A DNA stretch of 64,000 nucleotides, taken from assembly GCA_013297745.1 (NCBI GenBank), contig JAAFIM010000003.1, positions 1 through 64,000 of the forward strand, given 5' to 3'. The notes beneath the pieces are model-generated. The model made no database searches. It saw nothing but the letters and a program-made list of their open reading frames with translations, and was not told where the DNA came from. Of this stretch, positions 31,211 through 39,570 are shown piece by piece. The stretch comes from Chitinophagales bacterium (GTDB lineage Bacteria; Bacteroidota; Bacteroidia; Chitinophagales; Saprospiraceae). Positions within the stretch are counted from its first letter, which is position 1. Every line of letters begins with the position of its first letter. The translations under genes and the position numbers were made by a program.

Positions 31211-31247
31211 AAAAAAGCCCTTTCCTGTTCGGATTGGGCTTTTTTTT
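31211..31247. terminator. Bidirectional terminator
   Basis: Stem AAAAAGCCC / GGGCTTTTT with a TTCC/GGAT inner part, A and T runs on both sides, between convergent genes. Confidence 0.8.
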
Positions 31248-32374
31248 ATTCACATTTTTCGTCGTAAAATAACTCTATAATAGCTGGTAAATGTTTTAAC
31301 AGTTCGCCATTTGATAATGGATTATTTTGTAAATAAACATATTCCAATGAATTCAAGCCTAATAAAGCTGTTATATCACTTATTTGATTATTTTCGGCTT
31401 CCAAAGTTTCTAAGTTCAAACAAGCCGAAAGCACAGAAATATCACTAATTTGGTTGTTGCTTATAGCGAAAGCAACTAATTGATTCAATTCAGCCAAAGA
31501 ACTAACATCGCTGATTTGGTTGTGATTTAGTTGTAATTCGTGCAAACTTTGCAATCCAGCCAAAGGGCTTACATCGCTGATTTGGTTATCATTTAATTCC
31601 AATTCTATCAAATTTTTGATTGCCGCTAAAGGGGTAATATCGCTGATTTGATTAGCACTTGCACACAAGGTTAAAATGTCTAAATTGGATAACGGATTGA
31701 TACCTTGGATAGCATTATTACTAATCTCCAAAAATTCTAAATTTAAATAACTGACCTTTCGCAGTGAAAAAATTTGGTAGATTGAAAAAAACAACAGTGT
31801 GTGCTCAATAGCGTGGGGTTTTATACCCCACGCACAAAAATGGTAAAAAATGTTATATTTTCTATTTTTTTATAGAATATTTATCAGCGCGCGGGGTATA
31901 AAACCCCACGCTATTGAGCGCATATAGGAAAATTTAACTGCAAAAATCTAATTGTAAAAAAAAATGAAAAATATACTGCGAAAGGTCAGTTAAATAATTA
32001 GAAATTACACTAATATCGCTGATTTGGTTGTTGTTTAAATTCAAATACTTTAGCTTTTTAAGCGCAGATAAAAGGCTTATATTGCTTATTAAATTATTAG
32101 CTAAATCTAAAGAATTTAATCGAGTGAGTGTGCGCAAAGGGCTAATATCTTCAATCACATTATTAAAAGCGTCAAGTGTAGTTAAGTTGATTAACTGGGA
32201 TAAAAAACTTACATCTTCAATTAAATTCTCTTCAATTCGCAAAGCAAATAATTGAGCTGCTAATTGTTTTATTTCGCGGGGTAACTCTGTAAGTCCCAGA
32301 TTAGACAAATCTAATACGTTTGATTTTGTGCGGAGGCATTGTTTGATACGTTGAATAGCTATAGTTTGGCTCAT
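31246..32374 (-). pseudogene. Leucine-rich repeat protein gene interrupted by a MITE
   Basis: Two halves of one LRR gene. The 5' half (from ATG 32374) has the start MSQTIAIQRIKQCLRTKS and internalin-type repeats of about 22 residues (LNNNQISDISVISNYL). The 3' half continues with NLEFLEISNNAIQGINPLSN and six more repeats to the stop at 31246. The element at 31751-31989 lies between them. Removing it and one 8-bp target copy (247 nt) brings the halves into one frame of 294 codons and yields the perfect repeat junction SNYL-NLEFLEISNN. As it stands, the 5' product ends about 17 codons into the element. LRRs of this kind mediate protein contacts; there is no signal peptide, so the protein was cytosolic. 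Confidence 0.88.
31751..31989. mobile_element. MITE family 1 (CTGACC ends), copy 1, inside LRR gene
   Basis: 239 bp. Terminal inverted repeats CTGACCTTTCGCAGT / ACTGCGAAAGGTCAG, flanked by the direct repeat TTAAATAA (31743-31750 and 31990-31997). The centre (31802-31921) is a REP-D palindrome. Nearly identical to 59172-59409. No transposase, so it depends on one encoded elsewhere. Confidence 0.93.
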
Positions 32375-32406
32375 AATTATTGGTTGTTTTGGTATAAAAT
32401 AAAGTG

Positions 32407-32462
32407 CAAAGGTATTTTTTTTTACTGAAAAATCACTCTAAAAGAAAAAAAATGTATCTTTG
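32407..32462. promoter_or_regulatory. Divergent -7 elements between LRR gene and first YD gene
   Basis: CAAAGGTA at 32407-32414 is TACCTTTG on the minus strand (LRR gene). TATCTTTG at 32455-32462 serves the plus strand. No well-spaced TTTG is seen for either, so only the -7 part is supported. Confidence 0.5.
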
Positions 32463-32496
32463 CCCCGTTTAAAACCACAAAAAATAAAATTTGAGT

Positions 32497-33690
32497 ATGA
32501 AATTTGTAACAGTTTGCTTGTTATTATCGTTTAAATTGGCTATATTTGCCCAAAATTGGCAAAATAAATCGGAAAAATTATATCGTTATGTAGGCGGCGA
32601 CTCGCTAATCGTAAGCCAAAAAGAGCAACAATTAGATACCGAAGGGCGATTGATAAAACAACGAATCTACTACTACAACACCGTCCCTCCCCTCAACTCG
32701 TTGTACAGAGAAGAAAGCAGCGATTGGAACGAACCCGTGATGACCCAAAGAACGGTAACTTATGCCCCCAACAAATCCCCTAACAGCGAAAAATTAGAAA
32801 TTTATTATAAAAAATATCACCCCAAAGATGATAGCTGCCAAGTCGCTTGGGCAAGAAAATATGATGCCAAAGGCGAGTTGAACAAAGAAGATACTTTTAC
32901 CTATAATAAGAAAAATTTATTGGTCAAAAAATGTAGCTATGATTACCAAGGTAGCACTTCTCTACTTTGCGAAACCTACAAATACAACAGCAAAGGGCAA
33001 TGCAAACGCTATCGCTCTCACGTACATTGGACAACAATCAACATACGAGGACGAGCCAGCAATAAAAAAACATTGCGCATTGACTATAAATATAAGTATA
33101 AAAAGAACAAAATTGTAAGCATAAAAGGACGCAACTATAGTTCTGATTATCAAGTGATTAACAAATATGACAAAGCTGGAAATTTAACCTTTTCAGAAAC
33201 CACTGTCAATCGTACCCACAAAACCAGCGCAGCTGACCGAGCCAAAAATGATAGTTTGCCCAAAAAACAAATAAGTCAAGACAAAAAAACACTAAAATAT
33301 GAAAATGGGCGTTTGACTGAAGAAACAATCATAGAAAACAACATTGTACGCAAAAAACTATTGAATAAATATCAAGACAGTTTGCTGGTTTCCACCCAGA
33401 TATTTGGCAAAAACGAACAAAGACAAGAAGAAAAAGACTTTTTGTACGAAAATGGGGTTTTAAAAAGCCGCACTACCCGCCGTTATAATGACCGCCAACT
33501 ACTCAATTATACCGTTTTGGCCACTTGCAACGAATATGGCAAAATTGTATCCGAAGTACAAACTATGAACGAAAAAATCGTTTCTACCATTTTGCAAGAA
33601 TATGATACGAAGCAAAATTTAATAGAAACAACGCTCCTCAATACAAAAGGGGATAAAATAGAAAAAACAATTTATAAATATAGTTATTAG
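32497..33690 (+). CDS. Secreted YD-repeat-like protein, paralogue 1
   Basis: 397 residues from ATG 32497; signal peptide MKFVTVCLLLSFKLAIFAQ. The mature part is made of about 20-residue beta-hairpin repeats of the Rhs/YD type: YDAKGELNKEDTFTYNKKN, YNSKGQCKRYRSH, YDKAGNLTFSETT, YENGRLTEETI. There is no Rhs core protease or toxin tip, and no T9SS sorting domain. First of four paralogues in a row. Lysine-rich and basic. Surface or periplasmic; role unknown. Confidence 0.7.
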   Translation: MKFVTVCLLLSFKLAIFAQNWQNKSEKLYRYVGGDSLIVSQKEQQLDTEGRLIKQRIYYYNTVPPLNSLYREESSDWNEPVMTQRTVTYAPNKSPNSEKLEIYYKKYHPKDDSCQVAWARKYDAKGELNKEDTFTYNKKNLLVKKCSYDYQGSTSLLCETYKYNSKGQCKRYRSHVHWTTINIRGRASNKKTLRIDYKYKYKKNKIVSIKGRNYSSDYQVINKYDKAGNLTFSETTVNRTHKTSAADRAKNDSLPKKQISQDKKTLKYENGRLTEETIIENNIVRKKLLNKYQDSLLVSTQIFGKNEQRQEEKDFLYENGVLKSRTTRRYNDRQLLNYTVLATCNEYGKIVSEVQTMNEKIVSTILQEYDTKQNLIETTLLNTKGDKIEKTIYKYSY

Positions 33691-33721
33691 TTGTTAATTG
33701 TTAGTGGTTAATTGTTAGTAA

Positions 33722-34071
33722 CTGGAGTTACGCTTGAGGCTTCATTTTAGTACAAAAAAAACTGAAAATTAAATAGGTTAGAAATTTTTTTGACGGCTTA
33801 CGCCTAAAAAATTTATTTTCCGTACTTTTTTGATGGCAAAAAAGTACCAAAAAAGCCAACGCCAAAAAGGCGTTTTTGCTTGTATTTTCTACGAAAATAA
33901 GCGCAAAACCGTCGCTACAAGCCGACGTTTTTTGCGTTGCAAAAAAGCTACTGCCCTCGCTTTGCTCGGTTGGTCGTCTTTCCGCGACATACGCTGGTTT
34001 TGGCGTCGCACAGCGAAAATTTAGCTTTTCAACTTGACTTTTATCACAAAATAGCTCAAGCGTAACTCCAG
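33722..34071. mobile_element. REP-C MITE-like element, copy 1
   Basis: 350 bp with terminal inverted repeats CTGGAGTTACGCTTGAG / CTCAAGCGTAACTCCAG, and a 7-bp target duplication TTAGTAA at 33715-33721 and 34072-34078. Inner parts are strongly palindromic (e.g. GCCAACGCCAAAAAGGCG) and shared with 38113-38486 and 56332-56758 in the opposite orientation. The rest of the 33691-34216 gap is (TAACCACT)-type simple repeats at 34120-34190. Confidence 0.92.
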
Positions 34072-34216
34072 TTAGTAATAAGGGCTATTTTAAAATAAAT
34101 TAGTTCTTTTCTAAATAAAAATAACTAACCACTTATAACTAACCACTTATCACTAACAACTAACCACTCATCACTACTTGCTCTCTCTTTTCTCACACTA
34201 TAAATATCTCGCGAAT

Positions 34217-35293
34217 ATGAAAACATTAGTCGCAAAAGCAGCATTTTTGACCGCTGCGCTTATACCCAATATGCTAATGGCACAGACACCAACAGTCAAA
34301 ATTTTGGAGTATAAAGAAGCTGAACGCAAAGAAGAAGACCTAGCCATTGTCAAAAAGGAATTTAAAGAATTCAATAATGCAGGCCAAGTGCTAAAATATG
34401 CCTTATTGATAGCCAATCCTATCATGGAACTGGTCAAATCCTTAGAAATTGAAAAAGGAAACGACGCGAATGGCAATTTTGAAAAAATAACCAAATTTGA
34501 CGAAGGTGGCGAACCTATAATTTGGGAAAAAACTTATTTGGATGCCAACGGCAAAAAAGGCAGGGTAGAATATGTGGATTTTGCCCTCAATGCAGACAAT
34601 CCCTACACCCGCGTTTATAAATACTCGGAAACTTCCAAAAAAATTGTTTCTACCAGCCTCACCGATAGCAAAGGGAAAAAAGTAGGCGAAGAAAATTGGA
34701 AATACAACAAAGAAGATGAAGAAATCAAATACGAAAAATGGGAACAGTTGCCCAATGGGAATAAAAACACTGAAGAAAAATCAGTAGAATACAATCCCGA
34801 CGGCACTTTGGCGCGCTCCACGCTGCTTATGAAACAAAATGGCGATGTGCTTAAAGAGGAAATTGTTTTTGAAAAAAATAAAGTCAAAGAGAAAAAACGC
34901 TACAAAAACGGGGAAATCGTCAGTAGTTTTGGCGCAGGCAGCAAAACCAAAATAGACCCCAACAAACAAAAAGTACTGATAGACTTTGGCAACGACGACC
35001 AATTCAACTCAGGTATGTGGGATGTGGTGGACGAAACAGATGATAAAGGTCGCAAAATCAAAACGACCAAAACTGAAGGTATAGAAATTATGGAAGAAAT
35101 TCTTTACACTTACGACGAACAAGACAACTTGGTCAAACTCAAAAAGATTTTTTATGCAGCAGGCGAACCTTCTGGACAAGAAGAAGAACAGGTTTGGGAA
35201 TATGACGAACACAAAAACAAACTCCGCGAAGCTTCTTTCAACAATGGTTTATTGATGATGGAAAAAACTTATGCCTACCAATACTACAAGTAA
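34217..35293 (+). CDS. Secreted YD-repeat-like protein, paralogue 2
   Basis: 358 residues from ATG 34217 (MKTLVAKAAFLTAALIP, signal peptide ending at LMAQ). Repeats such as FKEFNNAGQVLKYALL, FDEGGEPIIWEKTYLD, YNPDGTLARSTLL, YDEQDNLVKLKKIF, and the closing YDEHKNKLREASFNNGLL. Very charged (Lys/Glu). Same architecture as its neighbours, with a shared C-terminal ending of the type EEKAYQYY/YEYY. It is 67 bp upstream of paralogue 3, probably co-transcribed. Confidence 0.7.
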   Translation: MKTLVAKAAFLTAALIPNMLMAQTPTVKILEYKEAERKEEDLAIVKKEFKEFNNAGQVLKYALLIANPIMELVKSLEIEKGNDANGNFEKITKFDEGGEPIIWEKTYLDANGKKGRVEYVDFALNADNPYTRVYKYSETSKKIVSTSLTDSKGKKVGEENWKYNKEDEEIKYEKWEQLPNGNKNTEEKSVEYNPDGTLARSTLLMKQNGDVLKEEIVFEKNKVKEKKRYKNGEIVSSFGAGSKTKIDPNKQKVLIDFGNDDQFNSGMWDVVDETDDKGRKIKTTKTEGIEIMEEILYTYDEQDNLVKLKKIFYAAGEPSGQEEEQVWEYDEHKNKLREASFNNGLLMMEKTYAYQYYK

Positions 35294-35360
35294 ACGTTAA
35301 TTCTAACAGCAGTTATAACCTTTTTTGCAAAAAATCTCATCCCACCCAATCCCAACTGCT

Positions 35361-36479
35361 ATGATAAAAAACTGGTTAAAAAAACTCGCTTTTGCCTCGC
35401 TTACATTTTTGGCAATAAATGGCAACGCTCAAGAACGCCCCAAAGTCAAAAAAGAAATTCGCCAAAATTATAAATTACAAAATACCCAACTGGATTTATC
35501 CACACAGGTAGAAACTGAATTTGATATTTTTGGCAAAATCGTACAACATAGCGAATATGATGTGCTACCCGAAGGCAAAACCCAACTCAATCAACAAACC
35601 GTACACAAATACAACCAAACTGGGCAAAAAATTGGCACCGTTATTTATGATGCCAATAGCGCGACCCTTTGGACTGAAGATATTTTTTTTGATAACCAAA
35701 ACCGTATCATCAAAACCCAACAAACAGACTACAAAAGCGGCCAAGCTCAACGCAATTATGCCACCACCGAATACGACCAATATGGTAACGCTGCCCTTAG
35801 CAAAACTTTCAATCATCAAAATGAACAAACCAGCGAAAAACGCCGTACTTTTAACGATAAAGATGAAATGATAGCTTCCCAAGATTGGTTTTATGTACAA
35901 AACGAGGAAAAAAAATGGGTAAAACGCAGCAGCCGCAACCAAAACGAATTTAACAGCCAAGGACATCTTATCAAATCCACCTCTGATTTTCAAGAAGGGA
36001 AGAAAAAATGGCGCGAGGTCAAGTATTTTGAAAATTGTGCGCTGGTAGAATGTGATAAATATATCAATGGCAAACTCGTCAGCCACTACCGCAAACAAGA
36101 ACGCGATACCACAGCCAATAATCCAGGTTATAACGTTATCCCTATTCCCAAAACAGATTACGAACATCCCGACGATTACGACCCTTTGGCGTATATTCCC
36201 CACACAGAATACCGCACCGTTACCTTCAAAACGGATAAAAATGGCAATATCATCAAAAAAGTAGTGCGCGAACAAAGTGAAGTATTCAGCGTTACCTATT
36301 TTACCTATGACGAAAAAAACCAACTCGTTAAGGAAAAAACCATATTCAAAGCCGATGACAGCACAGAAGAACACATTTATCAATACGATGAATACCAAAA
36401 CTTAACCCGCGAAACCATTCTCAAAAATGAACTCGCTACCGAAGAACACGCCATTAAGTACGAATACTATAGCAATTAA
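35361..36479 (+). CDS. Secreted YD-repeat-like protein, paralogue 3
   Basis: 372 residues from ATG 35361; signal peptide MIKNWLKKLAFASLTFLAIN followed by GNAQ. Repeats: FDIFGKIVQHSEYDV, YNQTGQKIGTVIYD, YDQYGNAALSKTF, FNDKDEMIASQDWF, and the C-terminal pair YDEKNQLVKEKTIF and YDEYQNLTRETILK. Ends KYEYYSN, like paralogues 1 and 4. A terminator follows 6 bp after the stop. Confidence 0.72.
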   Translation: MIKNWLKKLAFASLTFLAINGNAQERPKVKKEIRQNYKLQNTQLDLSTQVETEFDIFGKIVQHSEYDVLPEGKTQLNQQTVHKYNQTGQKIGTVIYDANSATLWTEDIFFDNQNRIIKTQQTDYKSGQAQRNYATTEYDQYGNAALSKTFNHQNEQTSEKRRTFNDKDEMIASQDWFYVQNEEKKWVKRSSRNQNEFNSQGHLIKSTSDFQEGKKKWREVKYFENCALVECDKYINGKLVSHYRKQERDTTANNPGYNVIPIPKTDYEHPDDYDPLAYIPHTEYRTVTFKTDKNGNIIKKVVREQSEVFSVTYFTYDEKNQLVKEKTIFKADDSTEEHIYQYDEYQNLTRETILKNELATEEHAIKYEYYSN

Positions 36480-36484
36480 ACCAC

Positions 36485-36516
36485 AAAAAACCTTTCCAAC
36501 TCGGAGAGGTTTTTTT
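36485..36516 (+). terminator. Terminator after YD paralogue 3
   Basis: Stem AAAAAACCTTTCC / GGAGAGGTTTTTT around AACTC. An almost identical terminator sits at 36796-36829. Confidence 0.85.
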
Positions 36517-36523
36517 TATTTTT

Positions 36524-36789
36524 GAAGTTGTTTAGTAAGAATTTTTCTACATTTTCAATTTAAAAAAATAACCATTTGTGTATTTGAAGCAACAGACTAA
36601 AGTCTGTTGTAATCGTTTTTTTGTCTCTCAACGGGTTAAAACCCGTTGGTATTGATTGATAAAACTGTATAACGCGCGGGACTTTAGTCCCAAAAGCGCG
36701 AAAAAATCCTAAATCTCAATTGTGCTGGGACTTTAGTCCCGCACAATACAGAGAAATTAAAAGATAAAAAAAGCATACTAAACAACTTC
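36524..36789. mobile_element. REP-A element, complete copy
   Basis: 266 bp bounded by GAAGTTGTTTAGTA (36524-36537) and TACTAAACAACTTC (36776-36789). Inside are at least four hairpins: CAGACTAAAGTCTG, CAACGGGTTAAAACCCGTTG, GGGAC-TTTA-GTCCC (36678-36691) and a second GGGAC-TTTA-GTCCC. No clear target duplication: a duplicated terminator lies on both sides instead. Confidence 0.85.
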
Positions 36790-36795
36790 CCCTTT

Positions 36796-36829
36796 AAAAA
36801 AACCTTTCCAACTCGGAGAGGTTTTTTTT
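36796..36829 (+). terminator. Second copy of the YD terminator
   Basis: Same stem as 36485-36516, on the far side of the REP-A element. There is no gene directly ahead of it, so it looks duplicated. Confidence 0.7.
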
Positions 36830-36832
36830 ATT

Positions 36833-36864
36833 TTTGGAAATCAACAAAATTAACCCTAACTTTG
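36833..36864 (+). promoter_or_regulatory. Promoter of YD paralogue 4
   Basis: TTTG at 36833-36836, spacer 20 bp, TAACTTTG at 36857-36864. Confidence 0.75.
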
Positions 36865-36902
36865 CCCCGTTTTTCTCACTATCACAACACAACAACTTTA
36901 TA

Positions 36903-38051
36903 ATGAATTTTTTCGCCCCATTTTTTACCCTTTTTATTAGCTTTTTGGCGATTATCAACCCCACAAATGCGCAAAAACCAGCCATAAAAGTAATCAAACA
37001 GCAAAAATATATTTTAGCTGCCAACCAAGAGATAAAACTATCTTTTCAAATAGACCAAAACTATAACCGCTATGGCAATATGACCAAGCAAGAATATCTT
37101 TATCCCCGCCCCAATAGCGACCAATTGCAAACCGACCGCAAAATTTTATATAGCTACGATGCCCGCAGCCGCCATTTGGGAACTATGGAATATAATGGAG
37201 ATAATTTGTTAGAAGCCGAAACCAAAATCTATTGGGACGACAAAGATAATAAAACCAAAGTGGAAGAAATCCGCTACAGCAACGGCGAACAAACCGCTAA
37301 TGTAACCACTTACAGCCTTCAATATGATGAACGCGGCAACAAAAAAAGCGAAATTCATTACACCCCCAACGGAGTACAGGAAAAAGCCCGCTTTTGGTTT
37401 TATAACGAAAATGACGAATTGATAAAAACAACCCTACTCGTAGAAAAAGAAAACCAACCCGTCAAAAGAAGTCTAAGCATATTCAAACGCGACGATAAAG
37501 GCAATCTCACCAAATCTATCAGCAAAGAGTACGTCAATAAAAAAGAATATAGAAAAGATATTCAGTATTTTAGCAATAACCACGTCATCCGCTGGCGCAA
37601 ATATATCAACAAGCGTTTTGATAGCGAATTTATCAACGAATACCGCGATAGCGTGGTCATCCGCACTACTTCCCGCAATACCAAAAAGATGATTTCGTTG
37701 GAACAAGCCCAAAAAGAACAAGAAAAAGCAGCCCGCCGCGCCAATAAAAAACGAAATAACAAAACCAAAAGCGCAGAAATTTGGGTTACCAACACCGAAT
37801 ACGATGCTTACGGTAATGTAGCGATTAGCAGCCAAAGTGTCAATAACCAAGTAAAAATGGTTACTCAATACGAATACGACGATTACGGCAATTGCGTGCG
37901 TGTTAGCAAAATCAATAAAGAAACCAACGAAAAAGAAGAAGAAACAACCGAGTACGAAACCTATGGCAATATCTCCCGCCGCAGTGCTTACCTCAACGGG
38001 CAGTTGATTTCAGAAGAAAAATTTCTATACGAATACTATCCCCGCGAGTAA
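36903..38051 (+). CDS. Secreted YD-repeat-like protein, paralogue 4
   Basis: 382 residues from ATG 36903, where a signal peptide begins (FFAPFFTLFISFLAIINPTNAQ); the longer frame from 36834 overlaps the promoter. Repeats: YDARSRHLGTMEY, YDERGNKKSEIHYT, YNENDELIKTTLL, YDAYGNVAISSQSV, YDDYGNCVRVSKI and YETYGNISRRSAYL. Ends EKFLYEYYPRE. A basic KRNNKTK loop lies near residue 305. It has its own promoter, unlike paralogues 2 and 3. Confidence 0.72.
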   Translation: MNFFAPFFTLFISFLAIINPTNAQKPAIKVIKQQKYILAANQEIKLSFQIDQNYNRYGNMTKQEYLYPRPNSDQLQTDRKILYSYDARSRHLGTMEYNGDNLLEAETKIYWDDKDNKTKVEEIRYSNGEQTANVTTYSLQYDERGNKKSEIHYTPNGVQEKARFWFYNENDELIKTTLLVEKENQPVKRSLSIFKRDDKGNLTKSISKEYVNKKEYRKDIQYFSNNHVIRWRKYINKRFDSEFINEYRDSVVIRTTSRNTKKMISLEQAQKEQEKAARRANKKRNNKTKSAEIWVTNTEYDAYGNVAISSQSVNNQVKMVTQYEYDDYGNCVRVSKINKETNEKEEETTEYETYGNISRRSAYLNGQLISEEKFLYEYYPRE

Positions 38052-38065
38052 AACCGCTTAAAACG

Positions 38066-38100
38066 AAAAATCCTGCTTCGTGATGAGGCGGGATTTTTTT
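38066..38100 (+). terminator. Terminator after YD paralogue 4
   Basis: Stem AAAATCCTGC / GGCGGGATTTT around TTCGTGATGA, T run. A closely similar terminator, including the downstream TTATTATGATTTA, recurs at 38979-39014. Confidence 0.85.
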
Positions 38101-38112
38101 TATTATGATTTA

Positions 38113-38486
38113 CTGGAGTTACGCTTCTATCATTTGATTTTTAAAAGTTAAGTACAAAAGCTAAATTTTCGCCGTGCGACGCCAAAACCAGCGTATGTCG
38201 CGGAAAGACGACCAACCGAGCAAAGCGAGGGCAGTAGCTTTTTTTCGTAGAAAAAAACGTCGGCTTGTAGCGACGGTTTTGCGCTTATTTTCGTAGAAAA
38301 TACAAGCAACACGGCGAAGCCCTCCCGAAGGAAACGCCTTTTTGGCGTTGGCTTTTTTGGTACTTTTTTGCCATCAAAAAAGTACGGAAAATAAATTTTT
38401 TAGGCGCAAGCCGTTAAAAAAAAATTTCTACCCGATTTAACTTATAACTATTTTGTACTAAAATTAAACCTCAAGCGTAACTCTAG
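38113..38486. mobile_element. REP-C MITE-like element, copy 2
   Basis: 374 bp. Ends CTGGAGTTACGCTT and CTCAAGCGTAACTCTAG; 7-bp target duplication TGATTTA at 38106-38112 and 38487-38493. Its interior is in the reverse orientation to copy 1 and carries an extra stretch near 38310-38330 (GGCGAAGCCCTCCCGAAGG). Confidence 0.92.
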
Positions 38487-38495
38487 TGATTTAGA

Positions 38496-38526
38496 TTGTA
38501 TTTTTTAAAATTAATGTCTATTTTTG
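38496..38526 (+). promoter_or_regulatory. Promoter of lipoprotein gene 38570
   Basis: TTG at 38496-38498, spacer 20 bp, TATTTTTG at 38519-38526. It begins just past the REP-C target duplication. Confidence 0.65.
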
Positions 38527-38569
38527 CGATAGAATTTAATTTTTAAACCCAAAAACATTTCTCTTAGAT

Positions 38570-38959
38570 ATGAAACGTCTTCTGTTTGCGCTCGCTTCGC
38601 TATTATTTTTCCCCTTTGCTTGTGTAATCAAAAAAAATAAAACAACTTTGGAACGAAATGGTATTTATTACTTTGAAAGTTGGGCAGGTTATTATGTTCC
38701 GTTAAATCCAACAAATGAGATAACTAAAGAACAAGCCGAAGCAACCGAAAGCAAATATGCTTACTACATTGGTCACTATGAAAAAGGACTTTTGATGGTT
38801 TTTGAACAATACATAGATAAGAAAATTCAATGGCGAGATATTTACACCTATTGGCCAAACACGAAAATACTGCAAAAGCGCGAAATGTTTCATTTTGACC
38901 CTACAGTTGAGCCGTATCGTGTCCAAAATTTTGACCAAAAAGGCAATATCATCAAATAA
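38570..38959 (+). CDS. Small lipoprotein, paralogue of 40624
   Basis: 129 residues. Lipoprotein signal MKRLLFALASLLFFPFAC (lipid cysteine at 18), then IKKNKTT. Shares with the 40624 protein RNGIYYFESWA, EITKEQA, KYAYY(I/V)G, YEKG, IxWRD(I/V)YTYWPNTKILQ and KREMFHF. Mature domain about 110 residues with MORN-like or beta character. Unknown family. The second copy lies directly downstream of a toxin-like gene, so an immunity function is possible; this copy has no partner next to it. Confidence 0.6.
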   Translation: MKRLLFALASLLFFPFACVIKKNKTTLERNGIYYFESWAGYYVPLNPTNEITKEQAEATESKYAYYIGHYEKGLLMVFEQYIDKKIQWRDIYTYWPNTKILQKREMFHFDPTVEPYRVQNFDQKGNIIK

Positions 38960-38978
38960 TAAGCTTATTTTAAACCAA

Positions 38979-39014
38979 AAAAATCCCACTTCGTGATGAG
39001 GCGGGATTTTTTTT
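38979..39014. terminator. Terminator between lipoprotein and XRE genes
   Basis: Stem AAATCCCAC / GCGGGATTT around TTCGTGATGAG, A and T runs; near copy of 38066-38100. Confidence 0.85.
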
Positions 39015-39015
39015 A

Positions 39016-39405
39016 TTATGATTTAGACAATAAAAGTTTATTTAAAACAGCTATTTGTTCGCGCAAAAAGTTAATTTCTTCGTCTTGTTTAGCTATTCTT
39101 TTCTCTAAAAAATCTATAATTTTATCGTTGTTATTATAATTATTGTTGATTGTGCAAGTTGTATTATCTCTATTAAAAAAGTCATTAAATTTTGCAAATT
39201 GCTCATTTTCAGCAAGTTTATAAATATCTTCTACACTCATATCAAAGATATTGGCCAATTGTTCCAATCTTTCTATATCCATTTTTATCTCGCCGCGCTC
39301 CAATTGCGAATAAGCCTGCGGGCTAATATCTAATTTTTCTGCAACATCAGCTTGTTTCATTTTTTTAAAGTTTCTAATTTGCTTTATTTTCTCTTCAATT
39401 TTCAT
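39016..39405 (-). CDS. XRE-family transcriptional regulator with coiled-coil tail
   Basis: 129 residues. HTH (residues about 6-60): IKQIRNFKKMKQADVAEKLDISPQAYSQLERGE. Then an Asn-rich linker (NNNYNNNDK) and a C-terminal coiled coil (IDFLEKRIAKQDEEINFLRE) that should dimerise it. Divergent from the gene at 39571 with a 165-bp gap that holds its promoter and paired ACAGTG/CACTGT sites, so self-control and control of the neighbouring island are plausible. Confidence 0.82.
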   Translation of the reverse strand: MKIEEKIKQIRNFKKMKQADVAEKLDISPQAYSQLERGEIKMDIERLEQLANIFDMSVEDIYKLAENEQFAKFNDFFNRDNTTCTINNNYNNNDKIIDFLEKRIAKQDEEINFLREQIAVLNKLLLSKS

Positions 39406-39472
39406 TTTTTGCTTGAATTTACTTGTTTTTAATTGAATTAGGTTGAAAAATCCACTTTTTTACAGTGTAGCA

Positions 39473-39503
39473 CAAAAATATAAGTTTTTTTTCAATTCGC
39501 AAA
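39473..39503 (-). promoter_or_regulatory. Promoter of XRE gene, with candidate operator
   Basis: On the minus strand TTTG (39503-39500), 19-bp spacer, TATTTTTG (39480-39473). A plus-strand -7 TATCTTTG lies at 39509-39516. ACAGTG at 39462-39467 and its complement CACTGT at 39517-39522 flank the core. Confidence 0.65.
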
Positions 39504-39570
39504 GGTTTTATCTTTGCACTGTGAATTTTTAACACAACTTTAACATTTTTTAACAAAAAAACGTACAAAT

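Noticed and set aside
33830-34024. 64-codon frame in REP-C
   Set aside because: Formed by palindromic repeat DNA; not kept open in the other REP-C copies.
35565-36398. 277-codon open frame on the minus strand
   Set aside because: Exactly antisense to YD paralogue 3, with low-quality Phe/Val/Ile-rich translation; a shadow of a Lys/Asn-rich gene.
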